Positions 8,942-16,910 of a stretch of DNA of 64,000 nt are shown here, piece by piece (the first letter of the stretch is position 1; every line of letters starts with the position of its first letter). Under the pieces are notes generated by a model that saw nothing but the letters and a program-made list of their open reading frames with translations, searched no databases and was not told the DNA's origin. Position numbers and translations under genes: made by a program. The stretch is taken from the NCBI RefSeq assembly GCF_033406955.1, contig NZ_CP137734.1:8432001-8496000 (forward strand), given 5' to 3'. The DNA is from Streptomyces violaceoruber (lineage in GTDB: Bacteria; Actinomycetota; Actinomycetes; Streptomycetales; Streptomycetaceae).

Positions 8942-9031
8942 TGAGGGCACGTCACCGGTCCGCGTCGAGCGGTCGGCGGCCGGCGGTCCACAACGGGACC
9001 GCGTCCACTGCTACCAGGAGGGAAGGGCGGC

Positions 9032-10270
9032 ATGCTCCAGCCGTCGACACAGCACAGCGAGATCACATCGCAGTCCGTACCCGGTCGGGCCTGGTTGATG
9101 TTGGCACTCGCCACCCTGGGCTTCGCCCTCAACTTCTGGGCCTGGGCACTGCTGAGCCCGCTCGGCCCCCGGTTCAAGGACAGCCTGGACCTGAGCTCCT
9201 TCCAGCAGTCGTTGCTGGTCGCCGTACCGGTGGTGGTCGGCTCGCTGGGGCGGATACCCGTCGGCGCGCTGACCGACCGGTTCGGAGGACGAGTGATGTT
9301 CCCGCTCGTCTCCGCCGCCACCATCGTCCCGGTCCTCTACCTCGGGCTGGCCGGGCACTCCTCCCTGACCGCCCTGCTGGTCGGAGGCTTCCTCCTCGGC
9401 ATCGGCGGCACCGCGTTCGCCGTCGGAGTCCCCTTCACCAGCGCCTGGTTCCCGCCCGAGCGGCGGGGCCTGGCCATCGGCATCTTCGGCGCCGGCATGG
9501 GCGGCACCGCCATCAGCGCCCTGACCACGGTGAAGCTGGTCGACGCGTACGGCATGGCCAACCCGTTCCTCGTCACCGCCGCCGTCCTGGCCGTCTACGC
9601 CGTGGTGGCGGCACTGCTGCTGCGCGACGCACCCGGCCGGACCGTGCCCGCGGAGTCCCTGGGCCACCGCATGGCGGCCACGTGCAAGTTGGGCATCACC
9701 TGGCAGGCGTCGGCGCTCTACGCGGTCGCCTTCGGCGGCTACGTCGCCTTCTCCGTCTACCTGCCCACCTACCTCAAGACCGGCTACGGCCTCACCCAGG
9801 CCGACGCGGCCAACCGCATGGCGGGATTCGTTCTGCTCGCGGTCGCCATGCGCCCGATGGGCGGCTGGCTCTCCGACCGACTGGGGCCGGTCAAGGTCCT
9901 GGCCGGCTCGTTGGCCGTGGTGCTGGCCGGAGCGCTCGCCCAGTCGCCGACCCCGGCCCTGATGCCGGTCGGTACGATCGCCTTCCTCGCCATGGCCGCC
10001 GCGCTCGGTGCGGGCAGCGGCGCCGTGTTCGCCCTGGTCGCCTTCCTCTCGCCGGCGAACAAGGTCGGTTCGGTCACCGGCATGGTGGGCGCGGCCGGCG
10101 GACTCGGCGGCTTCCTCCCGCCGTTGGTGATGGGGACGCTGTACGGTTCCTTCGGCTCGTACGCGATCGGCCTGATCCTGCTCGCCGCGGTCGCGGCGGC
10201 GGCGCTTGCCTTCACCGGCACCGGACTGAGCCATGCCGTCTCTCGTCGCGCGACCGCGCACTCGCACTGA
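9032..10270 (+). CDS. narK: NarK-type nitrate/nitrite transporter
   Basis: This major facilitator superfamily membrane protein of 412 residues has about 12 hydrophobic segments and probably imports nitrate or exchanges it for nitrite to feed NarGHI. The loop DRFGGRV near residue 85 is the family A-motif region, and GAAGGLGGFLPP near residue 353 matches the second nitrate signature of NarK proteins. The ATG at 9032 is preceded by GGAAGGG. It stands on the opposite strand from narG and is separated from it by the Acg and PPOX genes. It shares a transcript with the hemerythrin gene 19 bp downstream and has a DevR-type box at 8898-8913. Confidence 0.93.
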   Translation: MLQPSTQHSEITSQSVPGRAWLMLALATLGFALNFWAWALLSPLGPRFKDSLDLSSFQQSLLVAVPVVVGSLGRIPVGALTDRFGGRVMFPLVSAATIVPVLYLGLAGHSSLTALLVGGFLLGIGGTAFAVGVPFTSAWFPPERRGLAIGIFGAGMGGTAISALTTVKLVDAYGMANPFLVTAAVLAVYAVVAALLLRDAPGRTVPAESLGHRMAATCKLGITWQASALYAVAFGGYVAFSVYLPTYLKTGYGLTQADAANRMAGFVLLAVAMRPMGGWLSDRLGPVKVLAGSLAVVLAGALAQSPTPALMPVGTIAFLAMAAALGAGSGAVFALVAFLSPANKVGSVTGMVGAAGGLGGFLPPLVMGTLYGSFGSYAIGLILLAAVAAAALAFTGTGLSHAVSRRATAHSH

Positions 10271-10289
10271 CCACGGACGGAGAGGAACG

Positions 10290-10763
10290 ATGTGTGAGTA
10301 CTGCGGCTGCCAGTCGCTCGCGGCGATCGACGGACTGACCCGTGAACACGATGCCGTCGTCGACCTCATCGGCCGGGTGCGCGACGCCCACCGCGACGGC
10401 AGGGTCACCGCCATGGCCGAACTCGCCCGTGAGATCGGCGCCGTGCTGGCACCCCACACCGAGGTCGAGGAGGGAGGGCTCTTTCCCGCGATGGCCCTCG
10501 AGTTCCCCGAGCAGATCGCGGCACTGGAGGACGAGCACCGCCGCATCGAGGCGGTGCTGTACGAGGCGAACGGGCCGTTCCTGAACGACCCGACCTGGCC
10601 GCGGCGTCTGATCGACGCACTCGGCCTGCTGCGCGAACACATCCTCAAGGAACAGGACGGAGTCTTCCCGGCGGCCCTCGCCTTCCTGGACCCCGAGCAC
10701 TGGGAAGTGGTCGAGGAGGTCCGCGCGCGGGTCGGCAGCGCGCTGCCGCGATCGCTGCCGTAA
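10290..10763 (+). CDS. Hemerythrin-domain protein
   Basis: This 157-residue four-helix hemerythrin-like (HHE) protein should bind a di-iron centre. Candidate ligands are the His residues in REHDAVVD (near 21), PHTEVEEGG (near 57), EDEHRRIE (near 80) and REHILKEQDG (near 118), each with a following Glu or Asp. The N-terminus MCEYCGCQ has a C-x-x-C-x-C pattern typical of this actinobacterial subgroup. It lies 19 bp after narK with a GGAGAGGAACG ribosome site, so it is co-transcribed. A role in oxygen, NO or nitrite-stress sensing or scavenging is plausible from the partner genes but is not established by sequence. Confidence 0.85.
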   Translation: MCEYCGCQSLAAIDGLTREHDAVVDLIGRVRDAHRDGRVTAMAELAREIGAVLAPHTEVEEGGLFPAMALEFPEQIAALEDEHRRIEAVLYEANGPFLNDPTWPRRLIDALGLLREHILKEQDGVFPAALAFLDPEHWEVVEEVRARVGSALPRSLP

Positions 10764-10831
10764 CCCGCGCCGCACCGGGCATCCCCTCGCCGTCCGGCAC
10801 CCGTGATGTCCCTCCCTCGTCACCCACCGCT

Positions 10832-10860
10832 CCGCCCGGCGCGCAGTCCGCGCCGGGCGG
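10832..10860 (+). terminator. Hairpin terminator after the narK-hemerythrin operon
   Basis: A perfect 12-bp stem CCGCCCGGCGCG (10832-10843) and its complement (10849-10860) enclose a 5-base loop. A flanking T-A pair extends it to 13 bp. There is no T-tract, as is usual in Streptomyces. It could serve both the operon ending at 10763 and the remnant that reads toward it from 11763. Confidence 0.65.
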
Positions 10861-11042
10861 ACCGCTCCACGTAACGCGCCCAGGCGAGCGGGGCAACAGC
10901 CCGCGCTCGACGGGCAGCTCTCCGAGGCGCCGGCGCGCAGCCGACGGTTCCTCACCCGGGCGGGAGCAGTCCGACGCCCTGCGCATCCGGCACCGCGAGG
11001 GTCTGCCCGGTCCGGGGCGGACACCGGATGGCGGCGCGGCGT

Positions 11043-11763
11043 TCAGCCCGCGGCGGCGGACGCAGGCAGCGGTACCGTCCACCGCGCGAGGGTGCCCCCG
11101 CCCTCCTCGGCGGACAGGTCCAGCGTGCCGCCCAGTGCCTCGGCGCGCCCCCGGAGGTTGGCCAGTCCGCTGCGGCGAGTCATCCGAGGGGCGATCCCGC
11201 GGCCGTTGTCGGCGACCCGCAACCGCGTGACGGCGCCTGCGACGTCGACACCGACGTCGACCGCGCTCGCCCGGGCATGCCGGGCGGCGTTCGACCGGGC
11301 TTCCTCCAGTACGGCGAGCAGGTGTGCACCGTGCTCCGCCGGTACGGCCGTGTCCAGCAGGTCGGTCATGCGCAGGGCGGGGGCGAAACCGAGGACTTCG
11401 GCCGCCCGGTCGGTGACGCCCACCAGACGGGAGCGCAGAGCGGTGCCGGTTTGTCGGTCGCTTTCCCGCAGGGCGTGGATCGTGGACCGGATCACCTTGA
11501 TGGTGTCGTCCAGGTCCGCCACGACCCGCTGGATCCGCTCACTCGCCTTCGGCCGGCCGGTGACCCTGCCGAGAGCCGGCTGCGGGGAGAGAGCACCGGC
11601 GAAGAGCCGCTGGATGACGAGGTCGTGCACATCCCGTGCGATCCCGTCACGTGCAGAGCCAGCGCCGCCTGGTCGCCGAACGCGGTGATCAGGTCGACGA
11701 CCGCCTACGGGAAGACGGTGACCCCCGGCGCGTTGTCCACGAGCACGTGCGCCCCGCACTCGT
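11043..11763 (-). pseudogene. Remnant of a DevS-like histidine kinase
   Basis: Only the C-terminal half of a GAF-type sensor kinase remains. It has the phosphoacceptor region IARDVHDLVIQRLF, the dimerization helix with DLDDTIKVIRSTI, and an ATPase domain with NGRGI and SGLANLRGRAEALGG. Upstream, the frame with ITAFGDQAALAL (the usual end of a GAF domain) carries an in-frame TAG and is out of register with the H-box, so the gene is both frameshifted and truncated. No GAF domains or start are present. The relevant segments closely resemble the intact kinase at 18585-20342. It is placed tail-on to the narK operon terminator and just after a CBS-BON gene. Confidence 0.8.
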
Positions 11764-12432
11764 TCACGGGTCCGCAGCGGAACGGCGAAGGCGGGCCCGA
11801 GGCTCGTGGCCGGAGGGCGGGGCGCAGTCGTCGACGCGGGCGGTCAGGGCGTTCACCACACCGACGACGCCTTCCAGCCGCCAGGTGGCGTGCACGGCTT
11901 CCGGCACCTGGCTGCGCCGCTCCACCCGGCCGTCGAGGGTGACGACGCCGTCGCGGACGAGGACGCGGACGGCTCCGGACCGCAGCCCCAGGCCGCCGAC
12001 GACCACCTCCGCGGTCACCTGGTCGCGGATGTCGTCGTCCGTGCGCAGGAAGACGCGGAGCAGGTCCCGCCGGGTGGCGATGCCGATGAGCCGGTCCTCC
12101 TCGTCCACCACGGGCAGCCGCTCGACTCGCCGGCGCTCCATCAGCCGGGCCGCGTCCGGGACGGTCTGCTCCGGGTGCACGGTGATCGCGGGACTCGACA
12201 TCACGTCCGCCGCGGTGACCGCACGGGCCGGCCGACGGCCCGCCCGGTGCGCCTGCGCGCGCACGAGGTCGGTCCCGGAGACCACTCCGAGCACCTTGTC
12301 GTCGTCGTCGAGTACCGGCACACCGCTGATCCGGTGCCGGTCGAGGAGCCGGACGACTTCCTTGAACGGTGTCGTCCGAGCGGCCCGTACGACGTTCCTG
12401 GACATCACTTCGCCAACAGTGCGACTGGGCAC
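11764..12432 (-). CDS. CBS-pair plus BON domain protein
   Basis: This 222-residue cytoplasmic protein has two CBS domains (about 1-60 and 75-135) and a C-terminal BON domain (about 145-210). CBS marks are VMSRNVV...FKEVVRLL near the start and RLPVVDEEDRLIGIATRRDLLRVF in two shorter pieces near residues 110-133. The BON part has VRVLVRDGVVTLDGRV. CBS pairs usually bind adenine nucleotides, which would fit energy sensing in dormancy; the exact role is unknown. I chose GTG at 12432 because GGAGGAACC precedes it. Related genes lie at 56131, 60926 and 61961. Its stop abuts the kinase remnant. Confidence 0.88.
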   Translation of the reverse strand: MPSRTVGEVMSRNVVRAARTTPFKEVVRLLDRHRISGVPVLDDDDKVLGVVSGTDLVRAQAHRAGRRPARAVTAADVMSSPAITVHPEQTVPDAARLMERRRVERLPVVDEEDRLIGIATRRDLLRVFLRTDDDIRDQVTAEVVVGGLGLRSGAVRVLVRDGVVTLDGRVERRSQVPEAVHATWRLEGVVGVVNALTARVDDCAPPSGHEPRARLRRSAADP

Positions 12433-12464
12433 GGCGGTTCCTCCTTCTGAGCACGGCGGGCCTG

Positions 12465-12481
12465 GGGACCGGACCGGTCCC
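12465..12481 (-). promoter_or_regulatory. DevR-type palindrome upstream of the CBS-BON gene
   Basis: GGGACCGGACCGGTCCC is a 17-bp near-perfect palindrome whose half-site GGGACCG matches the right half of the other boxes. It is centred 41 bp from the GTG. I see no clear -10 hexamer, and the gene has a normal ribosome site, so the exact promoter is uncertain. Confidence 0.45.
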
Positions 12482-12702
12482 GCCCCCGCCCCCCAGGTCG
12501 GCGGGCCCGCCGGGCGGCGCCTGGGGGGCGTTTGGATCTTGCCGGGGTCGCGGGGTCTGGCACGCGCATCTGCGGCGTTGTCGTCGGTTGCCAGGGCTTG
12601 GCCCTGTCGCTCTCCTCCGCCTTGCAGCTGCAGGCACCAGACCCCGCTCGGGTCGGCCACAAGGCACCGTCGGCCGCGGCCGGCCTGATCCAAACGACAC
12701 AT

Positions 12703-13107
12703 CTAGCGCCCCGGACCGCCACGCCACGGGGGCGGTGCGGCCGCCTTGGGAGTGGCGTCGCCGCGGTGTGTGACGCGGTCCGTGTTGCCGCGCAGCCGGT
12801 CCGCCAGCCGGTCGGCGAGTTCCCGGGCGCTCGCCTCGCGGGCGTGGACGACCACCAGGTGGTTGCCCAGCCGGATCTCCGCGCCGGCGGACCACGGCAG
12901 CTCGACGTGGTGGGCCGCCGCCCGGACGACGCGCACCTCGCCGCTCGCCGACGGCAGGCCGGGACGGTCGAGCACGGCGGCGACCTTTTCCCGGAGGTGG
13001 GCGAGCGATTCCCGGAGGTGGGCGAGCGACCCCTCGTCCACGTCGCCCTCGGCGCGCACCCGGACGGTGGCACCGAGACCGCGTGCACCGATGTCCTTGG
13101 CAGCCAT
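12703..13107 (-). CDS. Probable HPF/RaiA-like ribosome hibernation protein
   Basis: This 134-residue protein resembles the N-terminal domain of hibernation-promoting factors, which bind the small ribosomal subunit in stationary or hypoxic cells. Supporting features are the beta start ATVRVRAEGDV, a helix with LREKVAAVLDRP, a strand EVRVVRAA, NHLVVVHAREAS, and a terminal helix ARELADRLADRLRGNTDRV that matches the DRLxxxLxR ending of this fold. It lacks the C-terminal dimerization domain of long HPF. A 21-bp tandem duplication inside the gene adds seven residues to helix 1. Similar short HPF genes belong to dormancy regulons in mycobacteria. The fold call is moderate because I cannot align it. 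Confidence 0.55.
   Translation of the reverse strand: MAAKDIGARGLGATVRVRAEGDVDEGSLAHLRESLAHLREKVAAVLDRPGLPSASGEVRVVRAAAHHVELPWSAGAEIRLGNHLVVVHAREASARELADRLADRLRGNTDRVTHRGDATPKAAAPPPWRGGPGR
12988..13029. repeat. Perfect 21-bp tandem duplication inside the HPF-like gene
   Basis: Two identical adjacent 21-bp copies (12988-13008 and 13009-13029) encode the repeated heptad SLAHLRE in the minus-strand protein. The reading frame is kept. The repeat lengthens the first helix by about two turns. Confidence 0.95.
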
Positions 13108-13173
13108 GTGCTCAACTCCTCGGGATCGCTACGGAACGGCTCCAGCCTGTCGCGCCCCGGTGCCGCCGCTCCA

Positions 13174-13213
13174 GGGGCGGCCGGCCCCCCCCAGGCCGGG
13201 GCCGACGGTCCCG
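13174..13213 (-). promoter_or_regulatory. DevR-type boxes upstream of the HPF-like gene
   Basis: GGGGCCGACGGTCCCG lies at 13198-13213 between the ppdK stop and the HPF-like gene, and a weaker GC palindrome (GGGGCGGCCGGCCCCC) lies at about 13174-13189. They are centred 98 and 74 bp before the ATG. No clear -10 hexamer is visible. Because ppdK reads in the same direction and ends at 13216, the boxes most likely serve the HPF-like gene. Confidence 0.5.
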
Positions 13214-13215
13214 CT

Positions 13216-15912
13216 TCACCGGCTGTCGCCGGCATCGGCGAGGTCCAGCGCGGCCCGCCCGGCCTCCAGCCGAGCCACCGGGACCCGGAACGGGGAGCAG
13301 GAGACGTAGTCGAGGCCGGCGGAGTGGAAGAAGTGCACCGAGTCCGGGTCACCGCCGTGCTCGCCGCAGACGCCGATCGTGAGGTCCGGCCGGGTGGCGC
13401 GGCCCTCTTCGACGGCGATGCCGACCAGCCGGCCCACGCCGTCGCGGTCGAGTGTCTCGAAGGGCGAGACGGGGAAGACGCCCCTGTCGAGGTAGGCGGA
13501 GAAGAACTCGGCCTCGACGTCGTCGCGGGAGAACCCCCAGGTGGTCTGGGTCAGGTCGTTGGTTCCGAAGGAGAAGAACTCGGCGTCCTCGGCGATCCGG
13601 CCGGCCGTGAGCGCCGCCCTGGGCAACTCGATCATGGTGCCGACGGGGCACGTGACCGGCACTCCCGAGGTGTCGGAGACCTCGGCCAGGACCCGCTCCA
13701 CCTCCTCCCTCACGAGCCGCAGTTCCCGCACGTCCCCGACGAGCGGCACCATGATCTCCGCCCGGGGGGCGCCCCCGGCCGCGAGGCGCTGCGCCACGGC
13801 CTCACCGAGCGCCCGCACCTGCATGGCGACCAGGCCGGGGACCACCAGGCCCAGGCGCACCCCGCGCAGCCCGAGCATCGGGTTCTCCTCGTGCATGCGG
13901 CCGACGGCGGCCAGCAGCTCGGCGTCGTGCGCGTCCGGTTCCTCGCCGCGGGCCTCGGCGGTGGCGATCCGCACCGCCAGGTCGGCGCGGTCCGGCAGGA
14001 ACTCATGCAGCGGCGGATCGAGGAGCCGTATGGTGACCGGCAGGCCGTCCATCGCCTCCAGGATGCCGGTGAAGTCCTCGCGCTGGAGCGGCAGCAGGGC
14101 TGCGAGCGCCCGCTCGCGCCCCGCGTCCGTCCCCGCCAGGATCATCTCCTCGACCAGCTTGCGCCGCTCGCCGAGGAACATGTGCTCGGTGCGGCACAGA
14201 CCGATTCCCTGTGCGCCGAACCGGCGCGCGCGAACGGCGTCCTGAGGCGTGTCGGCGTTGGCCCGCACCTCCAGCCGCCGGACGGCGTCCGCGCGGGCCA
14301 GCGCCCGGGCCACCGCGTCGACCACACCGGTCGTCGCCCGGCCGCCCGCCCCGGCCTCCAGGTAGCGCATGACGGCCGAGTCGACCAGCGGCACCGCGCC
14401 CGCGTACACCGTCCCGGCGGTACCGTCCACGGACAGGACGGTGCCCTCCTCGACGATCGTCCCGTCCGGTGCGGTGCAGCGCCGGGCCCCGGTGTCCACG
14501 GTGAGTTCGTCGGCACCGCAGACGCAGACCTTGCCCATGCCGCGCGCCACGACGGCGGCATGGCTCGTCTTGCCTCCGCGACTGGTGAGCACGGCCTGAG
14601 CGGCGATCATGCCGGGCAGGTCGTCGGGCGTGGTCTCCTGCCGGACGAGGACCACCCTCTCCCCGTCGGCGGCGCGGCGGACGGCCTCAGCCGAGTCGAA
14701 GACCGCGGCACCCACCGCGGCACCCGGCGAGGCCGGGACACCGCGGGCCAGCACGTCACCGGTCACCGCGGTGTCGAAGCGCGGGAACATCAACCGGGCC
14801 AGGCCCTCGCCGCTGACCCGGGCGAGGCCCTCGTCCGCGGTGATGAGCCCTTCGTCGGCCAGATCGGCGCCGAGGACGAAGGCGGCCTCGGCGGTGCGCT
14901 TGCCCACTCGGGTCTGGAGCATCCACAGGGTGCCGCGTTCGATGGTGAACTCGATGTCGCACAGATCGCGGTAGTGCCGCTCCAGGGTCTCCATGTGCGC
15001 CCGCAACCGGCCGTACGCGCCGGGGTCCAGGCGCTTCAGTTCGGTCAGCGGCACGGTGTTGCGGATCCCGGCGACGACGTCCTCGCCCTGGGCGTTCGGC
15101 AGGTAGTCGCCGTACAGGCCCCGGGCCCCGGTGGCCGGGTCGCGGGTGAAGGCGACGCCGCTGCCGGAGTCGGAGCCGAGGTTGCCGAACACCATGCGCT
15201 GCACGTTGACGGCGGTGCCCAGGTCGTCGGCGATGTGCTCGCGGCGCCGGTACAGGCGGGCCCGTTCGCCGTTCCAGGACGCGAAGACGGCCAGGACCGC
15301 CCGGCGCAACTGCTCGACGGGTGACTGCGGGAAGCGCTCGCCGGTCTCCTGGTGGATGACGTTCTTGTACGTTTCCACGAGCCGGGCCAGGTCTTCGGCG
15401 TCCAGGTGCACGTCGTCCGGGACGCCGCGCGCCTCCTTGAGCTGGGTGAGGGCCCGTTCGAACAGTGACGGGTCGACGCCCATGACGGTGGTGCCGAGCA
15501 TCTGTACGAGACGCCGGTAGGAGTCCCAGGCGAAGCGCTCGTTCCCGGAGACCTTGGCCAGCCCGTGGACGGAGTCGTCGTCGAGACCGATGTCGAGGAT
15601 CGTCTCCATCATGCCGGGCATGGAGAACCTCGCGCCGGAGCGGACGGACAGCAGCAGGGGGTTGTCCGGTTGTCCGAGCAGCCGGCCCGAGCCGGTCTCC
15701 AGGTCCGTCAGATGCCCGGCAACCTCCTCCCACAGGCCGGGAGGCTCACCACCGGTGTCCAGGACGCTCCGGCACGCCTCGGTGGTGAGGGTGAACCCCG
15801 GTGGCACCGGCAGCCCGAGCCGGGTCATCTCGGCCAGATTCGATCCCTTGCCACCGAGCAGTCCGGCCATGTCACGGCCGCCCTCGGTGAAGTCGTACAC
15901 GTAACGGGCCAT
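13216..15912 (-). CDS. ppdK: Pyruvate, phosphate dikinase
   Basis: This 898-residue enzyme interconverts pyruvate, ATP and phosphate with phosphoenolpyruvate, AMP and pyrophosphate. The N-terminal ATP-grasp part includes GGKGSNLAEM (near 21) and SVRSGARFSMPGMM (near 91). The swivelling domain has the phospho-His motif GGKTSHAAVVARGMGK (near 450). The C-terminal TIM barrel has GIGLCRTEHMF and GTNDLTQTTWGFSRDD. All key motifs are intact. Under oxygen limitation it could make pyrophosphate or pass flux to PEP; this is inference. The ATG at 15912 is preceded by GAGGAGCG. A box at 15999-16014 lies between it and the divergent Usp gene. Confidence 0.96.
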   Translation of the reverse strand: MARYVYDFTEGGRDMAGLLGGKGSNLAEMTRLGLPVPPGFTLTTEACRSVLDTGGEPPGLWEEVAGHLTDLETGSGRLLGQPDNPLLLSVRSGARFSMPGMMETILDIGLDDDSVHGLAKVSGNERFAWDSYRRLVQMLGTTVMGVDPSLFERALTQLKEARGVPDDVHLDAEDLARLVETYKNVIHQETGERFPQSPVEQLRRAVLAVFASWNGERARLYRRREHIADDLGTAVNVQRMVFGNLGSDSGSGVAFTRDPATGARGLYGDYLPNAQGEDVVAGIRNTVPLTELKRLDPGAYGRLRAHMETLERHYRDLCDIEFTIERGTLWMLQTRVGKRTAEAAFVLGADLADEGLITADEGLARVSGEGLARLMFPRFDTAVTGDVLARGVPASPGAAVGAAVFDSAEAVRRAADGERVVLVRQETTPDDLPGMIAAQAVLTSRGGKTSHAAVVARGMGKVCVCGADELTVDTGARRCTAPDGTIVEEGTVLSVDGTAGTVYAGAVPLVDSAVMRYLEAGAGGRATTGVVDAVARALARADAVRRLEVRANADTPQDAVRARRFGAQGIGLCRTEHMFLGERRKLVEEMILAGTDAGRERALAALLPLQREDFTGILEAMDGLPVTIRLLDPPLHEFLPDRADLAVRIATAEARGEEPDAHDAELLAAVGRMHEENPMLGLRGVRLGLVVPGLVAMQVRALGEAVAQRLAAGGAPRAEIMVPLVGDVRELRLVREEVERVLAEVSDTSGVPVTCPVGTMIELPRAALTAGRIAEDAEFFSFGTNDLTQTTWGFSRDDVEAEFFSAYLDRGVFPVSPFETLDRDGVGRLVGIAVEEGRATRPDLTIGVCGEHGGDPDSVHFFHSAGLDYVSCSPFRVPVARLEAGRAALDLADAGDSR

Positions 15913-15998
15913 GGCGCTGCGCTCCTCGGTCGCGGGCTCGGTCCTTCCAGCGTCGAACGCCGGCCTCCTGAGCGCGAGGTACCGGCGGTCCCGGCCGG

Positions 15999-16069
15999 AG
16001 GGCCGGTCGGCCCGGTGCCGCCCCCGCCCCGCAGGGTCCGAAGGGCTCGGAGGAGGGCTGGACGGCCCC
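15999..16069. promoter_or_regulatory. Two DevR-type boxes between ppdK and the truncated usp
   Basis: AGGGCCGGTCGGCCCG is at 15999-16014 and AGGGCTGGACGGCCCC at 16054-16069, 55 bp apart centre to centre (about five helical turns). The first is nearer ppdK (94 bp from its ATG) and the second nearer usp (79 bp from its ATG). Divergent control is plausible; no -10 element is convincing. Confidence 0.5.
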
Positions 16070-16140
16070 TGCGGCCCCGCCGCGGCGAGGAGGAGGCTCG
16101 GGGACGTCCGGAAACCGATCGACGAGGCAGGGGAAACGTC

Positions 16141-16746
16141 ATGGAGTACGACATCGCGGTGGGGATCGACCGGTCGCCCGCGAGCCTCGCGGCCGCGCAC
16201 TGGGCGGCTCACGAGGCCCGGCGGCGGGGGAGCGGTATCACCTTGGTGCACGTCTGGCACCGCCGCGCCCGTCCCACGCCGTACCTCCGCGTCGGCGGTA
16301 CCGAGCGAGCGTGGGCCGAACGGACCCTCGAGGAGGCCGTGCGCAGTGTGCGCTCGGCCCATCCCGGCCTGCGGATCACCGAACGCCTCGTGTGCGACGC
16401 GACGGTCACGGCCCTGGTCACCGCCGCCGACGACGCAGAGATGCTGGTCCTCGGGTCTCCCGGCCCGGGACCGGTCGGCGGCTTCGTGACCGGGTCCGTC
16501 TCCCAGCGCGTCGTCGCCCGGGCCGACCACCCCGTGGTGCTGGTCCGGGCCGGGCGGAGCGCCGCCGACGAGCATCTGCCCGCCGCCGACGGCCTCGCTC
16601 CGGAAGAGATTCCCGAGACCCCGTACCGCGACGTGGTGCTCGGGCTGCGCGTGGACCGCCCCTGCGACGAAGTGCTCGACTTCGCCTTCGAGGCCGCACG
16701 GCGGCGCGGCTCCGGGCCTACATGTCCGCGGGCGGCTTCCACATGA
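16141..16746 (+). pseudogene. Truncated double-domain universal stress protein
   Basis: The first Usp domain is complete (residues 1-140; MEYDIAVGIDRSP at the start, LGSPGPGPVGGFVTGSVSQ as the nucleotide loop). The second domain begins at VVLGLRVDRPCDEVLDFAFEAARRRG and stops abruptly near 16712, about 30 residues in. Translation then runs out of frame into another gene and ends at 16746. Other double-domain Usp proteins in this window are near 300 residues, so about 110 residues are missing. The first domain may still be functional. Confidence 0.85.
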
Positions 16747-16910
16747 ACGTCAACGTGCTGGACCGCGCCGTGCTGGAGGACGCGATGGAGCACCCGGAGA
16801 AGTACCCCGAACTGACGATCCGGGTCTCCGGCTACGCCGTGAACTTCGTCCGCCTCACCCGCGAGCAGCAGCTCGACGTGATCAGCCGCACCTTCCACGG
16901 ATCGCTGTGA
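16716..16910 (+). pseudogene. 3-prime remnant of pyruvate formate-lyase
   Basis: The last 63 or so codons of a pyruvate formate-lyase remain, in a different frame from the upstream Usp. The sequence GGFHMNVNVLDRAVLEDAM, then HPEKYPELTIRVSGYAVNF and QQLDVISRTFHGSL, corresponds to the very end of PFL, including the glycyl-radical RVSGYA loop. The rest of the 700-residue enzyme, with the catalytic Cys pair, is gone. The stop overlaps the GTG of the activase gene by 4 bp, the layout expected for an intact pflBA pair. The junction with the Usp gene near 16716 shows a deletion of both gene parts. Confidence 0.85.

Noticed and set aside
12532..15324. Plus-strand open frame of 930 codons opposite ppdK
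   Set aside because: It is antisense to intact PPDK motifs, spans gene boundaries and has no recognizable domain. It is an artefact of GC codon bias.
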